This document shows, one piece after another, positions 42,099-50,374 of a stretch of 64,000 bases of DNA. The stretch lies in contig NZ_AP019365.1 of the NCBI RefSeq assembly GCF_033095865.1, positions 1,399,501 through 1,463,500 of the forward strand, read 5' to 3'. This DNA comes from Pseudomonas sp. KU43P. Its GTDB lineage: Bacteria > Pseudomonadota > Gammaproteobacteria > Pseudomonadales > Pseudomonadaceae. Numbering within the stretch: the first letter of the stretch is position 1; the number at the start of each line of letters is the position of its first letter. Both the position numbers and the translations under genes were made by a program. The notes beneath the pieces were generated by a model, which saw only the letters and a program-made list of their open reading frames with translations, made no database searches and had not been told where the DNA came from.

Positions 42099-42659
42099 TT
42101 ACACGGGGTTCTGTGGGCGCCAAGGTTCGATCAGCGCATCCAGGTTAAGGGCGTCGGCAAAGTCGAGGAACTGGTCGCGCAGCCAGCTGATCTGGGTGCC
42201 GGCCGGCAGGATCACGGTGAACTGGGCATTGAGCATGCTGCTGCCGGTCTGCGGCGCCAGGTAGGTGTCGCAGGTCATGGCTTCGAGCTCGACGCGGTGG
42301 TCGAGGAAGAACTGGCACAGTTCGTTGATGATGTCCGGGCGATAGGCGGCGCTGACGTAGGCCACATAAGGCAGGGCCTGCGGGCGCACCTCCTGGTCGG
42401 CGCTGCGCACCACGTCGAGGGTCAGGCCGTGCTTCTTGCCCAGGCCCGGCAGGGTGGATTCGAGGCGCGCCAGGGCGTCCCAGCTACCGCCCACCTGCAA
42501 GACCAGGGCGCTGGTCTCGCCATGCCGGCTCAGGCGCGAGGTGACTACCGCGCAGCGGTTTTCGAAGGCGGCGCGGCTGAGGACGTTGGCCAGCTCCATC
42601 GGGTTGGGGCCCAAGGCGCTGATGACGAGGAATTGTTCGCGGACGGTGGGGGTGGACAT
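42099..42659 (-). CDS. gcvR: GcvR-like ACT-domain regulator
   Basis: 186 residues with two tandem ACT-type domains (MSTPTVREQFLVISALGPNP and PYVAYVSAAYRPDIINELCQ). The E. coli homologue binds GcvA and represses the glycine-cleavage operon when glycine is low. No DNA-binding motif is seen, which fits a protein that acts on another regulator. It is divergent from dapA and first gene of a gcvR-bcp unit. Confidence 0.9.
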   Translation of the reverse strand: MSTPTVREQFLVISALGPNPMELANVLSRAAFENRCAVVTSRLSRHGETSALVLQVGGSWDALARLESTLPGLGKKHGLTLDVVRSADQEVRPQALPYVAYVSAAYRPDIINELCQFFLDHRVELEAMTCDTYLAPQTGSSMLNAQFTVILPAGTQISWLRDQFLDFADALNLDALIEPWRPQNPV

Positions 42660-42919
42660 GCAGCATTCCTAAAGCGATGAGCGGTCGGTGCAGGACGGGC
42701 AAAAGCCTCCTGTCGGCAGGGCCCGGGGCTCGCAAGCGAGGACGTGGACGCAGGCCGGGGAGCAAGGTCGACGGCCCGGCGGGCCGCGCTGCACCGATCA
42801 AAGGGTCAAGGGTAGCGAAATAAGGCGCCGAGGGGAATGCTCCGCCCGCCTGCTTCGCTTGTGCAAGGCCGATGCCCCCAGTACCATTACCGCTCTCTTT
42901 TTCCGGCAGGAGCAGTTAC

Positions 42920-43807
42920 ATGATTGCGGGCAGTATGGTGGCATTGGTCACACCCATGGATGCACAAGGGCGTCTTGACTGGGGCAGCCTCGACAAACTT
43001 GTAGACTTCCACCTGGAAAATGGCACCCACGCGATCGTCGCTGTCGGCACCACCGGTGAGTCCGCCACGCTGGATGTCGAAGAACACATCCTGGTCATCA
43101 AGCACGTGGTCGAGCGCGTCAAGCACAGCAAGAAGCCGATTCCGGTGATCGCCGGTACCGGCGCCAACTCCACCGCCGAAGCCGTGCACCTGACCCAGAA
43201 CGCCAAGAACGCCGGCGCCGACGCCTGCCTGCTGGTGGTACCGTACTACAACAAGCCGACCCAGGAAGGCCTGTACCAGCACTTCAAGCACATCGCCGAA
43301 GCCGTCGACATCCCGCAGATCCTCTACAACGTACCCGGCCGCACCTCCTGCGACATGCAAGCCGAGACCGTGATCCGCCTGTCGAGCGTGCCGAACATCA
43401 TCGGTATCAAGGAAGCCACCGGCGACCTGGTGCGCGCCAAGGCCATCCTCGATGGCGTCGACAAGGACTTCATCGTCCTGTCCGGCGATGACCCGACCGC
43501 CGTCGAGCTGATCCTGATGGGCGGCAAGGGCAACATCTCCGTTACCGCCAATGTCGCCCCGCGCGAAATGGCCGATCTGTGCGAGGCCGCCCTTGAGGGC
43601 AATGCCGAGAAGGCCCGCGCGATCAACGAAAAACTCATGCCGCTGCACAAAGACCTGTTCTGCGAAGCCAACCCGATCCCGGTGAAATGGGCGCTGGTTG
43701 AAATGGGCCTGATGCACAAGGGCATTCGCTTGCCGCTGACCTGGCTGAGCGAAGGCTGTCACGAAAAAGTCCGTACTGCCTTGCGCCAGTCCGGCGTACT
43801 GGTTTAA
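42920..43807 (+). CDS. dapA: 4-hydroxy-tetrahydrodipicolinate synthase
   Basis: 295 residues, a TIM-barrel class I aldolase that condenses pyruvate with aspartate semialdehyde in lysine and diaminopimelate synthesis. I choose the ATG at 42920 ([17 protein letters not shown]) with GGCAGGAGC upstream. The Schiff-base lysine lies in [11 protein letters not shown], and the pyruvate-binding GTTGESATL and [17 protein letters not shown] motifs are intact. bamC follows after 15 bases, an arrangement also seen in E. coli. Confidence 0.96.
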   Translation: MIAGSMVALVTPMDAQGRLDWGSLDKLVDFHLENGTHAIVAVGTTGESATLDVEEHILVIKHVVERVKHSKKPIPVIAGTGANSTAEAVHLTQNAKNAGADACLLVVPYYNKPTQEGLYQHFKHIAEAVDIPQILYNVPGRTSCDMQAETVIRLSSVPNIIGIKEATGDLVRAKAILDGVDKDFIVLSGDDPTAVELILMGGKGNISVTANVAPREMADLCEAALEGNAEKARAINEKLMPLHKDLFCEANPIPVKWALVEMGLMHKGIRLPLTWLSEGCHEKVRTALRQSGVLV

Positions 43808-43822
43808 GAGGAAGTACACCGC

Positions 43823-44941
43823 ATGAAGCGACTGGCTGGTCTTTCCGCGCTCGCCCTGATTATCTCCAGCACCAGTGGGTGTGGCTGGCTGTGGGGCGAG
43901 GATGGCTATTTCCGCGACCGCGGCAGCGATTACCTGCAGGCTCACCCGACCGCACCGATGCAACTGCCGCAGGACGCCAGCAACGTCAAGCGCCTTGATC
44001 CGCTGCTGCCGATCCCGCGCAATGTGGCCGATGACCGCGCCACCGGCGAATTCGAAGTACCACGCCCGCAGCCACTGGTGGGCGGTGCAGAAGTCAGCGA
44101 TTTCACCCTGCAGCGCAGCGGCAGCAGCCGTTGGGTCCTGGCCCAGCGCTCGCCGGCCGAAGTGTGGCCGGTGGCCCGCCAGTTCTTCGAGGACAACGGT
44201 TTCCGCATCGCTGAAGAGCGCCCGCAAACCGGCGAATTCAATACCACCTGGCAGCGTTTCGACGAACTGTCGGCTTCGCTCGGCCAGCGCCTGGCCAGCA
44301 CCGCAAGCAGCGGTGACAGCGAAGTGCGCGTGCGTGTTCGCATGGAGCCCGGTGTGCAGCGCAACACCTCCGAGGTGTACATCGTCAGCGTCGAGCGCCC
44401 GGCGGGCAGCACGGCCGAGCCTGCGTTCCCGTCCACTTCCAGCAATACCGGCGCCGATGCGCTGCTGGTCGACGAAATGCTTGCCAGCATGAACCGCAGC
44501 GCCGAGAAGGGCGGTTCGGTGTCGCTGCTGGCCGCGCGCGACTTCGACGCGCCGAGCCGCGTCAGCCTGAGCGAAGACGGCAGCGGCAACCCGGTGCTGT
44601 ACCTGGGTGCCGACCTGGACCGTGCCTGGTCTAGCGTAGGCCGCGCCCTGGAGCAGGGTGGCGAATGGCGCGTCGAGGACATCAACCGCAGCCTGGGCCT
44701 GTACTACATCAACCTGTCGGAAAAACCAGACGACAAGCAGAACCAGCCGGGCTTCTTCAGCCGCATGTTCGGCAGCGAACCGTCCAAGGAAGAGCGTGAA
44801 GCCCGCGCCGAGCGCTACCAGGTCCGCCTGAGCAAGGTGGGCGAGAGCGTGCAGGTTACCGTCGAGAAGAACATCAACACCGTGGCCCCGGCCGATGTCG
44901 CCCGTCGCGTGCTGAGCGCCATTCAGGACCACCTGGGTTAA
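43823..44941 (+). CDS. bamC: Outer-membrane assembly lipoprotein BamC
   Basis: 372 residues. The lipobox TSGC gives Cys20. An unstructured N-terminal segment that binds BamD follows, then two helix-grip domains (about 95-205 and 240-372). The family is one of the accessory lipoproteins of the BAM complex that inserts beta-barrels. GAGGAAGTACACCGC precedes the ATG. The following hydrolase gene begins directly after its stop. Confidence 0.93.
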   Translation: MKRLAGLSALALIISSTSGCGWLWGEDGYFRDRGSDYLQAHPTAPMQLPQDASNVKRLDPLLPIPRNVADDRATGEFEVPRPQPLVGGAEVSDFTLQRSGSSRWVLAQRSPAEVWPVARQFFEDNGFRIAEERPQTGEFNTTWQRFDELSASLGQRLASTASSGDSEVRVRVRMEPGVQRNTSEVYIVSVERPAGSTAEPAFPSTSSNTGADALLVDEMLASMNRSAEKGGSVSLLAARDFDAPSRVSLSEDGSGNPVLYLGADLDRAWSSVGRALEQGGEWRVEDINRSLGLYYINLSEKPDDKQNQPGFFSRMFGSEPSKEEREARAERYQVRLSKVGESVQVTVEKNINTVAPADVARRVLSAIQDHLG

Positions 44942-45700
44942 GTGCGCTTCGCGGTACTCGGAAGCGGAAGCCAGGGAAATGGCACGCTGATCGCCAGTGG
45001 TGACACCTTCATCCTGGTCGATTGCGGGTTTTCCCTGCGCGAAACCGAGCGGCGCCTGGCGCTGCTCGGGGTGTCGGCGGCGCAATTGAGCGCGGTGCTG
45101 GTCACCCACGAACATGCCGACCATGTGCATGGGGTGGGGTTGCTCTCACGGCGCTACAATGTACCGGTCTACCTCAGCCAAGGGACCTTGCGCGGCTTGC
45201 GCAAGCCGGTGGAGGTGGCCGGTTTTCTCGCCTGCGGCGACACCCTGCGCATCGGCTGCCTGGACGTAAGTGCGGCGCGGGTCGAGCACGACGCCTACGA
45301 GCCGCTGCAGTATGTGCTCAGCGACGGCCACCGGCGCTTTGGCATGCTCACCGACCTCGGCTCCTACGACGCCCGGTTGCTGGAGCGCTACCAAGGCCTG
45401 GACGCCCTGCTGATCGAAGCCAACCACTGCCGCGACCTGCTGGCACGCGGGCACTACCCGTACTTCCTCAAGCAGCGCGTGGGCGGCATGCAAGGCCATT
45501 TGAACAATCACCAGGCTGCCAGCCTGGTGCAAGAGTTGGGCTGGAGCAACCTGCAACACCTGGTACTGGCCCACCTCAGCAGCAAGAACAACCTGCCACA
45601 ACTGGCCCGCCAGTGCTTTGTCGACACCCTCGGGTGCGACCCGGACTGGCTCCAGGTGGCAAATCAGGAACATGGGCTCGACTGGCGCGAAATCGCCTAG
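44942..45700 (+). CDS. Metallo-beta-lactamase-fold hydrolase, WalJ/YycJ-like
   Basis: 252 residues from a GTG immediately after the bamC stop. The metal motif HEHADH gives H56, H58, D60 and H61, and further ligands lie in [16 protein letters not shown] and LAHLSSKNN. The opening [16 protein letters not shown] is typical of the family, whose Gram-positive members (YycJ) are exonuclease-like. Substrate here is unproven. It is part of the dapA-bamC-hydrolase-purC gene run. Confidence 0.87.
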   Translation: MRFAVLGSGSQGNGTLIASGDTFILVDCGFSLRETERRLALLGVSAAQLSAVLVTHEHADHVHGVGLLSRRYNVPVYLSQGTLRGLRKPVEVAGFLACGDTLRIGCLDVSAARVEHDAYEPLQYVLSDGHRRFGMLTDLGSYDARLLERYQGLDALLIEANHCRDLLARGHYPYFLKQRVGGMQGHLNNHQAASLVQELGWSNLQHLVLAHLSSKNNLPQLARQCFVDTLGCDPDWLQVANQEHGLDWREIA

Positions 45701-45731
45701 CCCAACACTCAAGCAAGCGGAGCCCTCCACC

Positions 45732-46442
45732 ATGGAAAAACGCGACGAACTCTACCGCGGCAAAGCCAAATCGGTTTACAAGACCGACGACGCCGACCGC
45801 TTGATCCTGCTGTTCCGTAACGACACCTCGGCGTTCGACGGCAAGCGCATCGAACAACTCGACCGCAAAGGCATGGTGAACAACAAGTTCAACGCCTTCA
45901 TCATGCAGAAGCTCGAAGAAGCCGGCGTGCCGACCCAATTCGACAAGCTGCTGGGCGACAACGAGTGCCTGGTGAAGAAGCTGGACATGATCCCGGTCGA
46001 GTGCGTGGTGCGTAACTATGCCGCCGGCAGCCTGGTCAAGCGCCTGGGCGTGGAGGAGGGCATCAAGCTGGAGCCTTCCACCTTCGAGCTGTTCCTGAAG
46101 AACGACGAGAAGGGCGACCCCTTCATCAACGAATCCCACGTTGTCGCGTTCGGTTGGGGTACCGCCGAGCAGCTGGTTGAAATGAAGAAGCTGTCGCTGA
46201 AGGTCAACGAAGTGCTGAGCAAGCTGTTCGACGACGCCGGCCTGCTGCTGGTCGACTTCAAGCTGGAGTTCGGCGTGTTCCACGGCCAAATCGTCTTGGG
46301 TGACGAGTTCAGCCCGGACGGCTGCCGCCTGTGGGACAAGGAAACCCGCAAGAAGATGGACAAGGACCGCTTCCGCCAGGGTCTGGGCGACGTGATCGAA
46401 GCCTACGAAGAAGTTGCCAAGCGCCTTGGCGTGCCGCTGTAA
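45732..46442 (+). CDS. purC: SAICAR synthetase PurC
   Basis: 236 residues from the ATG at 45732 ([20 protein letters not shown]). The enzyme joins aspartate to CAIR in purine synthesis. The nucleotide-binding YRGKAKSVY and the SAICAR signature [16 protein letters not shown] and DFKLEFG are intact. It ends the dapA operon and is followed by the tRNA-Ser gene 92 bases on. Confidence 0.96.
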   Translation: MEKRDELYRGKAKSVYKTDDADRLILLFRNDTSAFDGKRIEQLDRKGMVNNKFNAFIMQKLEEAGVPTQFDKLLGDNECLVKKLDMIPVECVVRNYAAGSLVKRLGVEEGIKLEPSTFELFLKNDEKGDPFINESHVVAFGWGTAEQLVEMKKLSLKVNEVLSKLFDDAGLLLVDFKLEFGVFHGQIVLGDEFSPDGCRLWDKETRKKMDKDRFRQGLGDVIEAYEEVAKRLGVPL

Positions 46443-46495
46443 GCGGCGCGTTCACGCAAGCGCCTGATACCACGCGATTTTTTTGAAAATAAAGG

Positions 46496-46524
46496 TTTGC
46501 GTTTTCAGAATTCGCTGGTATGAT
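46496..46524 (+). promoter_or_regulatory. Promoter of tRNA-Ser(CGA)
   Basis: TATGAT (46519-46524) with a TTGCGT-like -35 about 16-17 bases upstream, in a locally A/T-rich stretch after purC. Confidence 0.6.
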
Positions 46525-46534
46525 GCGCGGCATT

Positions 46535-46624
46535 GGAGAGATGCCGGAGTGGTCGAACGGGACGGATTCGAAATCCGTTGTACTGGCAACAGTACCTAGG
46601 GTTCAAATCCCTATCTCTCCGCCA
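46535..46624 (+). tRNA. tRNA-Ser (CGA), attachment site of an integrated element
   Basis: A 90-base class II tRNA (GGAGAGATGCCGGAGTGG) with anticodon CGA in the loop ATTCGAAAT, a long variable arm and encoded CCA. The last 19 bases plus ATA downstream are the left copy of a 21-bp direct repeat whose other copy is 7.6 kb away, so the integrated element restored an intact tRNA. Confidence 0.97.
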
Positions 46625-46626
46625 TA
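46606..46626 (+). repeat. attL: left copy of the 21-bp attachment repeat
   Basis: Identical to 54193-54213. It covers the T-arm and acceptor 3' end of tRNA-Ser and two bases beyond the CCA (core CCCTATCTCTCCGCCATA). One base further upstream the two copies differ. Confidence 0.9.
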
Positions 46627-46633
46627 TATAGAA

Positions 46634-46664
46634 AGCCCTTGTAATTCAATGAGTTACAGGGGCT
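46634..46664 (+). terminator. Element-borne terminator now serving tRNA-Ser
   Basis: 11-base arms AGCCCTTGTAA (46634-46644) and TTACAGGGGCT (46654-46664, one G-T pair), then TTTTTCTTTT. It lies inside the element eight bases after attL and replaces the chromosomal terminator displaced to 54225-54262. Confidence 0.85.
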
Positions 46665-46676
46665 TTTTCTTTTCTG

Positions 46677-46699
46677 TTTTACTACTTGCTTTTACTACT
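46677..46699 (+). repeat. Left pair of TTTTACTACT repeats (putative integrase arm sites)
   Basis: Copies at 46677-46686 and 46690-46699 start 13 bases apart. The same decamer with the same 13-base period occurs at the right end (54112-54121, 54125-54134), all four in one orientation. Confidence 0.75.
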
Positions 46700-46772
46700 C
46701 ATTTCCCAATCGGTTATCCTCTGATTCGAGAGTGCTGGCGCATTGCCCACTCTGAGCGATCACGGAGGAAAA

Positions 46773-46970
46773 ATGGCGGTTAATTCGTTCAGCCCTAAGA
46801 AATATGTGGACCATACCATCGTTGATGAAAATGGCTACACGGTCGGCCATATTCGCGTGAAGCCAAGCGGAGTGCTGTGGTCCCCAAGCGGAGGCAAGGG
46901 GTGGTATGGGATTCCGCTCGAAGATTTCGCAGCCTTCATGGTTAACCATGGAAGCAAACAGACGAAGTAG
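46773..46970 (+). CDS. Small protein of the element, unknown function
   Basis: 65 residues (MAVNSFSPKKYVDHTIVDEN), with GGAGG four bases before the ATG supporting this start over earlier ones. It appears to be a small beta-rich soluble protein (GYTVGHIRVKPSGVLWSPSG) with no signal peptide, membrane segment or known motif. It is the first gene inside the left end, next to the arm repeats, and on the opposite strand to most element genes. Confidence 0.6.
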   Translation: MAVNSFSPKKYVDHTIVDENGYTVGHIRVKPSGVLWSPSGGKGWYGIPLEDFAAFMVNHGSKQTK

Positions 46971-47078
46971 CTCTGGCGAGAGGGCAGCATTGTCAAGCGG
47001 GATCGGTAAATGAGAAATCCTACCATCTGTGCTTTATAGAAATATCGAGGGCTACGCCTGTAGCCCTGCCGTTCTCCT

Positions 47079-47645
47079 TCATTTGTTCCAATGACGTTTG
47101 ACTGTCGCTATCCCAAGGCCCAATTTATTGGCTGTCTCGCTCTGACTCAAATTGTCTGTCTTGCACGCCTGAACCTTTGCAATCGTTTCTGTAGCTTCTG
47201 GGCGTCCCAGTTTCTTGCCCTCAGCCTTTGCACGGATAAGACCTTGCTGTGTGCGTTCTATCAGCAGGTCACGCTCAAACTCTGCTACAGCGCTCAATAC
47301 CTGCATAGTCATCTTGCCTGCTGCGGATGTGAGGTCTACGCCGCCGAGGGCCAGGCAGTGAACACGAATTCCGTGATCTGCGAGATGCTCAACAGTTTGA
47401 CGGACATCCATTGCGTTACGGCCCAGTCGGTCAAGCTTAGTAACGATCAACACGTCTCCCGATTCCATCCGCTCCAGCAGCTTTTGAAAACCCTTACGTT
47501 CCTTAGCAGCAACACTGCCCGATACTGTCTCTTCCACTACACGGCTGACCTGCACGTCAAAGCCTGCTGTCTTAACTTCTTGCAGTTGGTTTTCAGTGAA
47601 CTGGTTGGAGGTACTGACACGGGCGTAGAGGAAAGTGCGAGACAT
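47079..47645 (-). CDS. Serine recombinase of the resolvase/invertase family
   Basis: 188 residues from the ATG at 47645 ([15 protein letters not shown]). The catalytic Ser11 lies in YARVST, and conserved arginines are in [13 protein letters not shown] and [14 protein letters not shown]-terminal helix-turn-helix ends the protein ([20 protein letters not shown]). Small recombinases of this kind resolve dimers or invert segments. Repeated GGTATC motifs directly upstream are a candidate resolution site, which suggests multimer resolution of an excised circle. Confidence 0.92.
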   Translation of the reverse strand: MSRTFLYARVSTSNQFTENQLQEVKTAGFDVQVSRVVEETVSGSVAAKERKGFQKLLERMESGDVLIVTKLDRLGRNAMDVRQTVEHLADHGIRVHCLALGGVDLTSAAGKMTMQVLSAVAEFERDLLIERTQQGLIRAKAEGKKLGRPEATETIAKVQACKTDNLSQSETANKLGLGIATVKRHWNK

Positions 47646-47662
47646 TTGATTGATCCCTTCAA

Positions 47663-47780
47663 GTATCATTTAACGTAGGATCATTATAGATTGGTATCGA
47701 AAACTACGTAAAGCTATTTTTATGATCCTCTATACCGTCTGTCAGATTGGTATCGTTTAACGGTCGATTCTTGATACCGA
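47663..47780. promoter_or_regulatory. Candidate resolution (res) site and divergent promoter region
   Basis: Between the divergent resolvase and SPOR-protein genes, GTATCRTTTAACG occurs at 47663-47675 and 47750-47762 and AGATTGGTATCG at 47688-47699 and 47744-47755. Inverted GATACC is near 47773. The spaced, mixed-orientation copies resemble the binding sites of resolvases. Confidence 0.5.
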
Positions 47781-47853
47781 GGACGGTCCTGCTTGAAGGA
47801 ACCCCGGCGTAGTGGCAATGTGTCCTCATCGTTCAAGGATGGAAGGTGTGGTG

Positions 47854-48870
47854 ATGGCGCTGATTGATTGCTACGAATGCGGAAAGCGGATTAGTGACAC
47901 TGCTGCATCGTGTCCAAGCTGTGGAGCGCCTGCGAAGAAAAAAACTCCTGACAGGATCGACGCGAGCTTTCAGATTCCATCGACGCCATCGCGAGTGGTC
48001 AGCTTCCCCTTGTTTCTGGCGGTGATCTTTGCACCCTTCATTTTTTTTTGGTTTCTCTTGAGGCATGGATACAGTAGTAAGGTCAGGGCCTTGGGCCTAT
48101 GCTGGCTGGTCATTTTCGTTTACTTGTATTTTGCGTCCAATAACTTGCCAAATGGGCCCGAGTCGCAGATAGCTGCCGCCCCCCCACCTAAATCTAAGCT
48201 GCAATTGTTAGATGAAAAATACCCTGAAAGCAGTGCCCTCTATGAGGAGGTCAACTCAGCAGTGGGCTGTGGCAGTAAATTCAGTGATCAAAAAAAGAAG
48301 GATATTTTTGACAGAGACTACAAGAATCACTGGATGACCTGGAGAGGTGTAGTCGCTCTAGCTGATGCCGATGACGTGTCGCTAAATCTCGATGGTGTAG
48401 GGATACAGGACTTGCAGGTTGATTTCCTGAGCAAGGGCGCTGGTTACGACCTGAAGAAGGGGGATAAGATTCAGGTGAGGTTTCTCATGTCCACTGCTGG
48501 TGGCTGTTTCTTACCATTCTGGGGTGACTACGCTGTTATTGATGGCAAACGTAGTGCCGGTATCGAACAGGCAGCGGTTCAGGACATTAAATCGCAGGCT
48601 GGCATGCTCGACGATGTAGATGCAAAATCCGGTGCCTTACGCTGGTCGATTCAGGTGGCATCGCTGTCAGATCAATCTACAGCTGAATCATTGGTCAGCA
48701 CTCTCAAAAGATCGGGATACGTCGCCTATTTGACACGCACCGACAACGTTAGCCGCGTATTCATCGGCCCGTTAACTGAGCGAGCAGAGGCTGACCGTCT
48801 TAGAGAACAGCTAAAACAGAGCTTCCACCTTAATGGTTTTGTTGTCAGATATGTCCCAAGACAGATATGA
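47854..48870 (+). CDS. Zinc-ribbon, OB-like and SPOR-domain membrane protein
   Basis: 338 residues from the ATG at 47854 (MALIDCYECGKRISD), with GGAAGG upstream. An N-terminal zinc ribbon (C6, C9, C20, C23) is followed by two membrane helices at about 48-72 and 78-96. A middle beta-domain at about 140-235 (WMTWRGVVALADADDVSLNL, KKGDKIQVRFLMSTAGG) resembles tRNA_anti-like OB folds. A C-terminal SPOR domain at about 262-335 (RWSIQVASLSDQSTAESL) is of the type that binds glycan-denuded septal peptidoglycan. It is the probable cargo gene of the element. Function unknown. Confidence 0.8.
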   Translation: MALIDCYECGKRISDTAASCPSCGAPAKKKTPDRIDASFQIPSTPSRVVSFPLFLAVIFAPFIFFWFLLRHGYSSKVRALGLCWLVIFVYLYFASNNLPNGPESQIAAAPPPKSKLQLLDEKYPESSALYEEVNSAVGCGSKFSDQKKKDIFDRDYKNHWMTWRGVVALADADDVSLNLDGVGIQDLQVDFLSKGAGYDLKKGDKIQVRFLMSTAGGCFLPFWGDYAVIDGKRSAGIEQAAVQDIKSQAGMLDDVDAKSGALRWSIQVASLSDQSTAESLVSTLKRSGYVAYLTRTDNVSRVFIGPLTERAEADRLREQLKQSFHLNGFVVRYVPRQI

Positions 48871-48940
48871 CCAGATACTTTGCGATAGCGCTGATTTCAG
48901 CTTGGTACTGAGGGAGATCTACGACGAAGCTAGGAGAACG

Positions 48941-49273
48941 TCAATGCATCTGCTGGCGTGCCTCCATCACACTCACACGACCCTCAAGCCTGTTCGCGTT
49001 CGTGTCCAATCTCTCCGAGAGGTTGTTTAACCGTAGCTCGGCATAACTGGCTTGAGATAGCTGGATAGTCTGTAGCTGATCCACACGGCTTGATAGTTGA
49101 GCTACCTGCTCCGATGTGGCGTTCGCTATGGTGTGGGTGTGAATGGTGAGCGCGAGTGTGGACACTGTCATCAGCGTCATTACCGCGCTAATTGTTAAAT
49201 TTATTTTCGTGTTAATTGTAATTTTCTCGTTGTTGTGGGCGGAAAGCAATCGTGCTTGACATGTAAACATCAA
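48941..49273 (-). CDS. Small membrane-anchored coiled-coil protein, hypothetical
   Basis: Up to 110 residues. One membrane helix (NLTISAVMTLMTVSTLALTI) is followed by a helical, coiled-coil-like tail (EQVAQLSSRVDQLQTIQLSQ, LNNLSERLDTNANRLEGRV). The start is uncertain: TTG at 49273, ATG at 49270 or later methionines, none with a good ribosome-binding site. It comes last in the leftward gene series of the element. No family recognised. Confidence 0.5.
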   Translation of the reverse strand: MMFTCQARLLSAHNNEKITINTKINLTISAVMTLMTVSTLALTIHTHTIANATSEQVAQLSSRVDQLQTIQLSQASYAELRLNNLSERLDTNANRLEGRVSVMEARQQMH

Positions 49274-49348
49274 AGGTCAATAAACATGCGGGTTGTAGAG
49301 GTGTAGGAGGCCCATTAGACCTCCGTTATCTATCCTGATTAGTGCTCT

Positions 49349-49597
49349 TTATTGTTGGTATCGCTCCAACAAAATTTTGTGCGTTAGGTCAGCACTCTCA
49401 TTCATCAACCTTTCTAACCTTGATGTTGGAGCAGGTTTCGATGCTTCGAGCATCTTATCAATATGATGCTGAATTTCTTCTTCTGACAGTGACGCCTCAA
49501 CCGGCTCAGCTTGTGTTGCCGGTGTTTGTTTCTTGGCTGCATTGCGAGCCAGGGCACGCTCAAGTTGCTTATTAAGGCTATTGTAATTGATAGGCAT
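49349..49597 (-). CDS. Small helical protein of the element, unknown
   Basis: 82 residues, highly charged and helical (LNKQLERALARNAAKK, SEEEIQHHIDKMLEASK). Its ATG overlaps the stop of the preceding 158-residue gene (TAATG), so the two are translationally coupled and likely act together. No family recognised. Confidence 0.65.
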   Translation of the reverse strand: MPINYNSLNKQLERALARNAAKKQTPATQAEPVEASLSEEEIQHHIDKMLEASKPAPTSRLERLMNESADLTHKILLERYQQ

Positions 49598-50073
49598 TAT
49601 TGTTTATCCTTTTCAAATGAAAGATTGGCGAAGAATTCTTCTGCTTCAGCCAGGGCGTTAGCCCGGTCTTTATCTTCTTTTGCTTGCAGAGCCTTGGCTT
49701 CTTTTTCTTTCTTCTGATGGAAAAGTTGCTCTGCGAGTAGAAGTTTGTTTTTCTCTTTTAGGGCTTCCAGTTCTTCAAGGTAATTTTCTTCCGTTTGTTT
49801 GGCAACATCGCTTAGCAAATCAGCAATGTTGGTTTTCTGAAGGTACACAGTAAGCGTGAACGTCGCGTCAGTTTTGTGATGCTCTGAAAGTGTGCGACCT
49901 TCCTTAAACAGCATTTCAAGTTGCGGCATCAGAATAGCGGCGGGGCCATCAAGTCGATCAACTGAATTGAAACTGCGGAGAAACAGTTTCTTAGCTTTCT
50001 CAATTCGACTATCAAGTTCTGTTTGAGAGAAAACGAACTCGTTAATGTTCACATGTTTGGTTTTATTAATCAT
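49597..50073 (-). CDS. Coiled-coil protein of the element, unknown
   Basis: 158 residues. The N-terminal part is mixed (NEFVFSQTELDSRIEKAKKL, DGPAAILMPQLEMLFKEGRT) and the last 60 residues form a long charged helix (LEELEALKEKNKLLLAEQLF). AAAAGG precedes the ATG. A perfect 18-bp palindrome lies 45 bases upstream (50118-50135). It is paired with the following 82-residue gene. No family recognised. Confidence 0.65.
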   Translation of the reverse strand: MINKTKHVNINEFVFSQTELDSRIEKAKKLFLRSFNSVDRLDGPAAILMPQLEMLFKEGRTLSEHHKTDATFTLTVYLQKTNIADLLSDVAKQTEENYLEELEALKEKNKLLLAEQLFHQKKEKEAKALQAKEDKDRANALAEAEEFFANLSFEKDKQ

Positions 50074-50374
50074 GATTTATTACCTTTTGGTTTTGGATGG
50101 GCAAAGAGTGCCCGTTGTTTGCTCATATGAGCAAATTCGTTGAGAATTTTATTAATGCCTTTTTAAAGGCGGGAGAAGCATCTTCGCGCTACACTACGTT
50201 ACGCTATCGTCAATTTCGCTTCGCTCTCTTGACTAACCTTAATACTTATAATAATACTCGGAACGACCCTTCAGACTATTCAGGGTTGGCTATGACATGT
50301 TACTAGTAAGATCTACAGGTCTGAATGTTAAATATAAGTTGCGCAGAGTATGCTTCAGACTATTCAGAGAGAAT
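50074..50374. promoter_or_regulatory. Non-coding region with an 18-bp palindrome and repeats: candidate operator or origin
   Basis: 301 bases between the helicase gene and the coiled-coil pair. The perfect palindrome TTTGCTCATATGAGCAAA is at 50118-50135, and the 14-base direct repeat TTCAGACTATTCAG is at 50270-50283 and 50354-50367. There are AT-rich stretches in between (about 50240-50260). It presumably carries the promoter of the downstream genes. The repeats next to a replication helicase also make it an origin candidate. Confidence 0.5.

Noticed and set aside
42887..45130. 747-codon minus-strand frame
   Set aside because: Spans dapA, bamC and the hydrolase start in antisense; no domain recognised.
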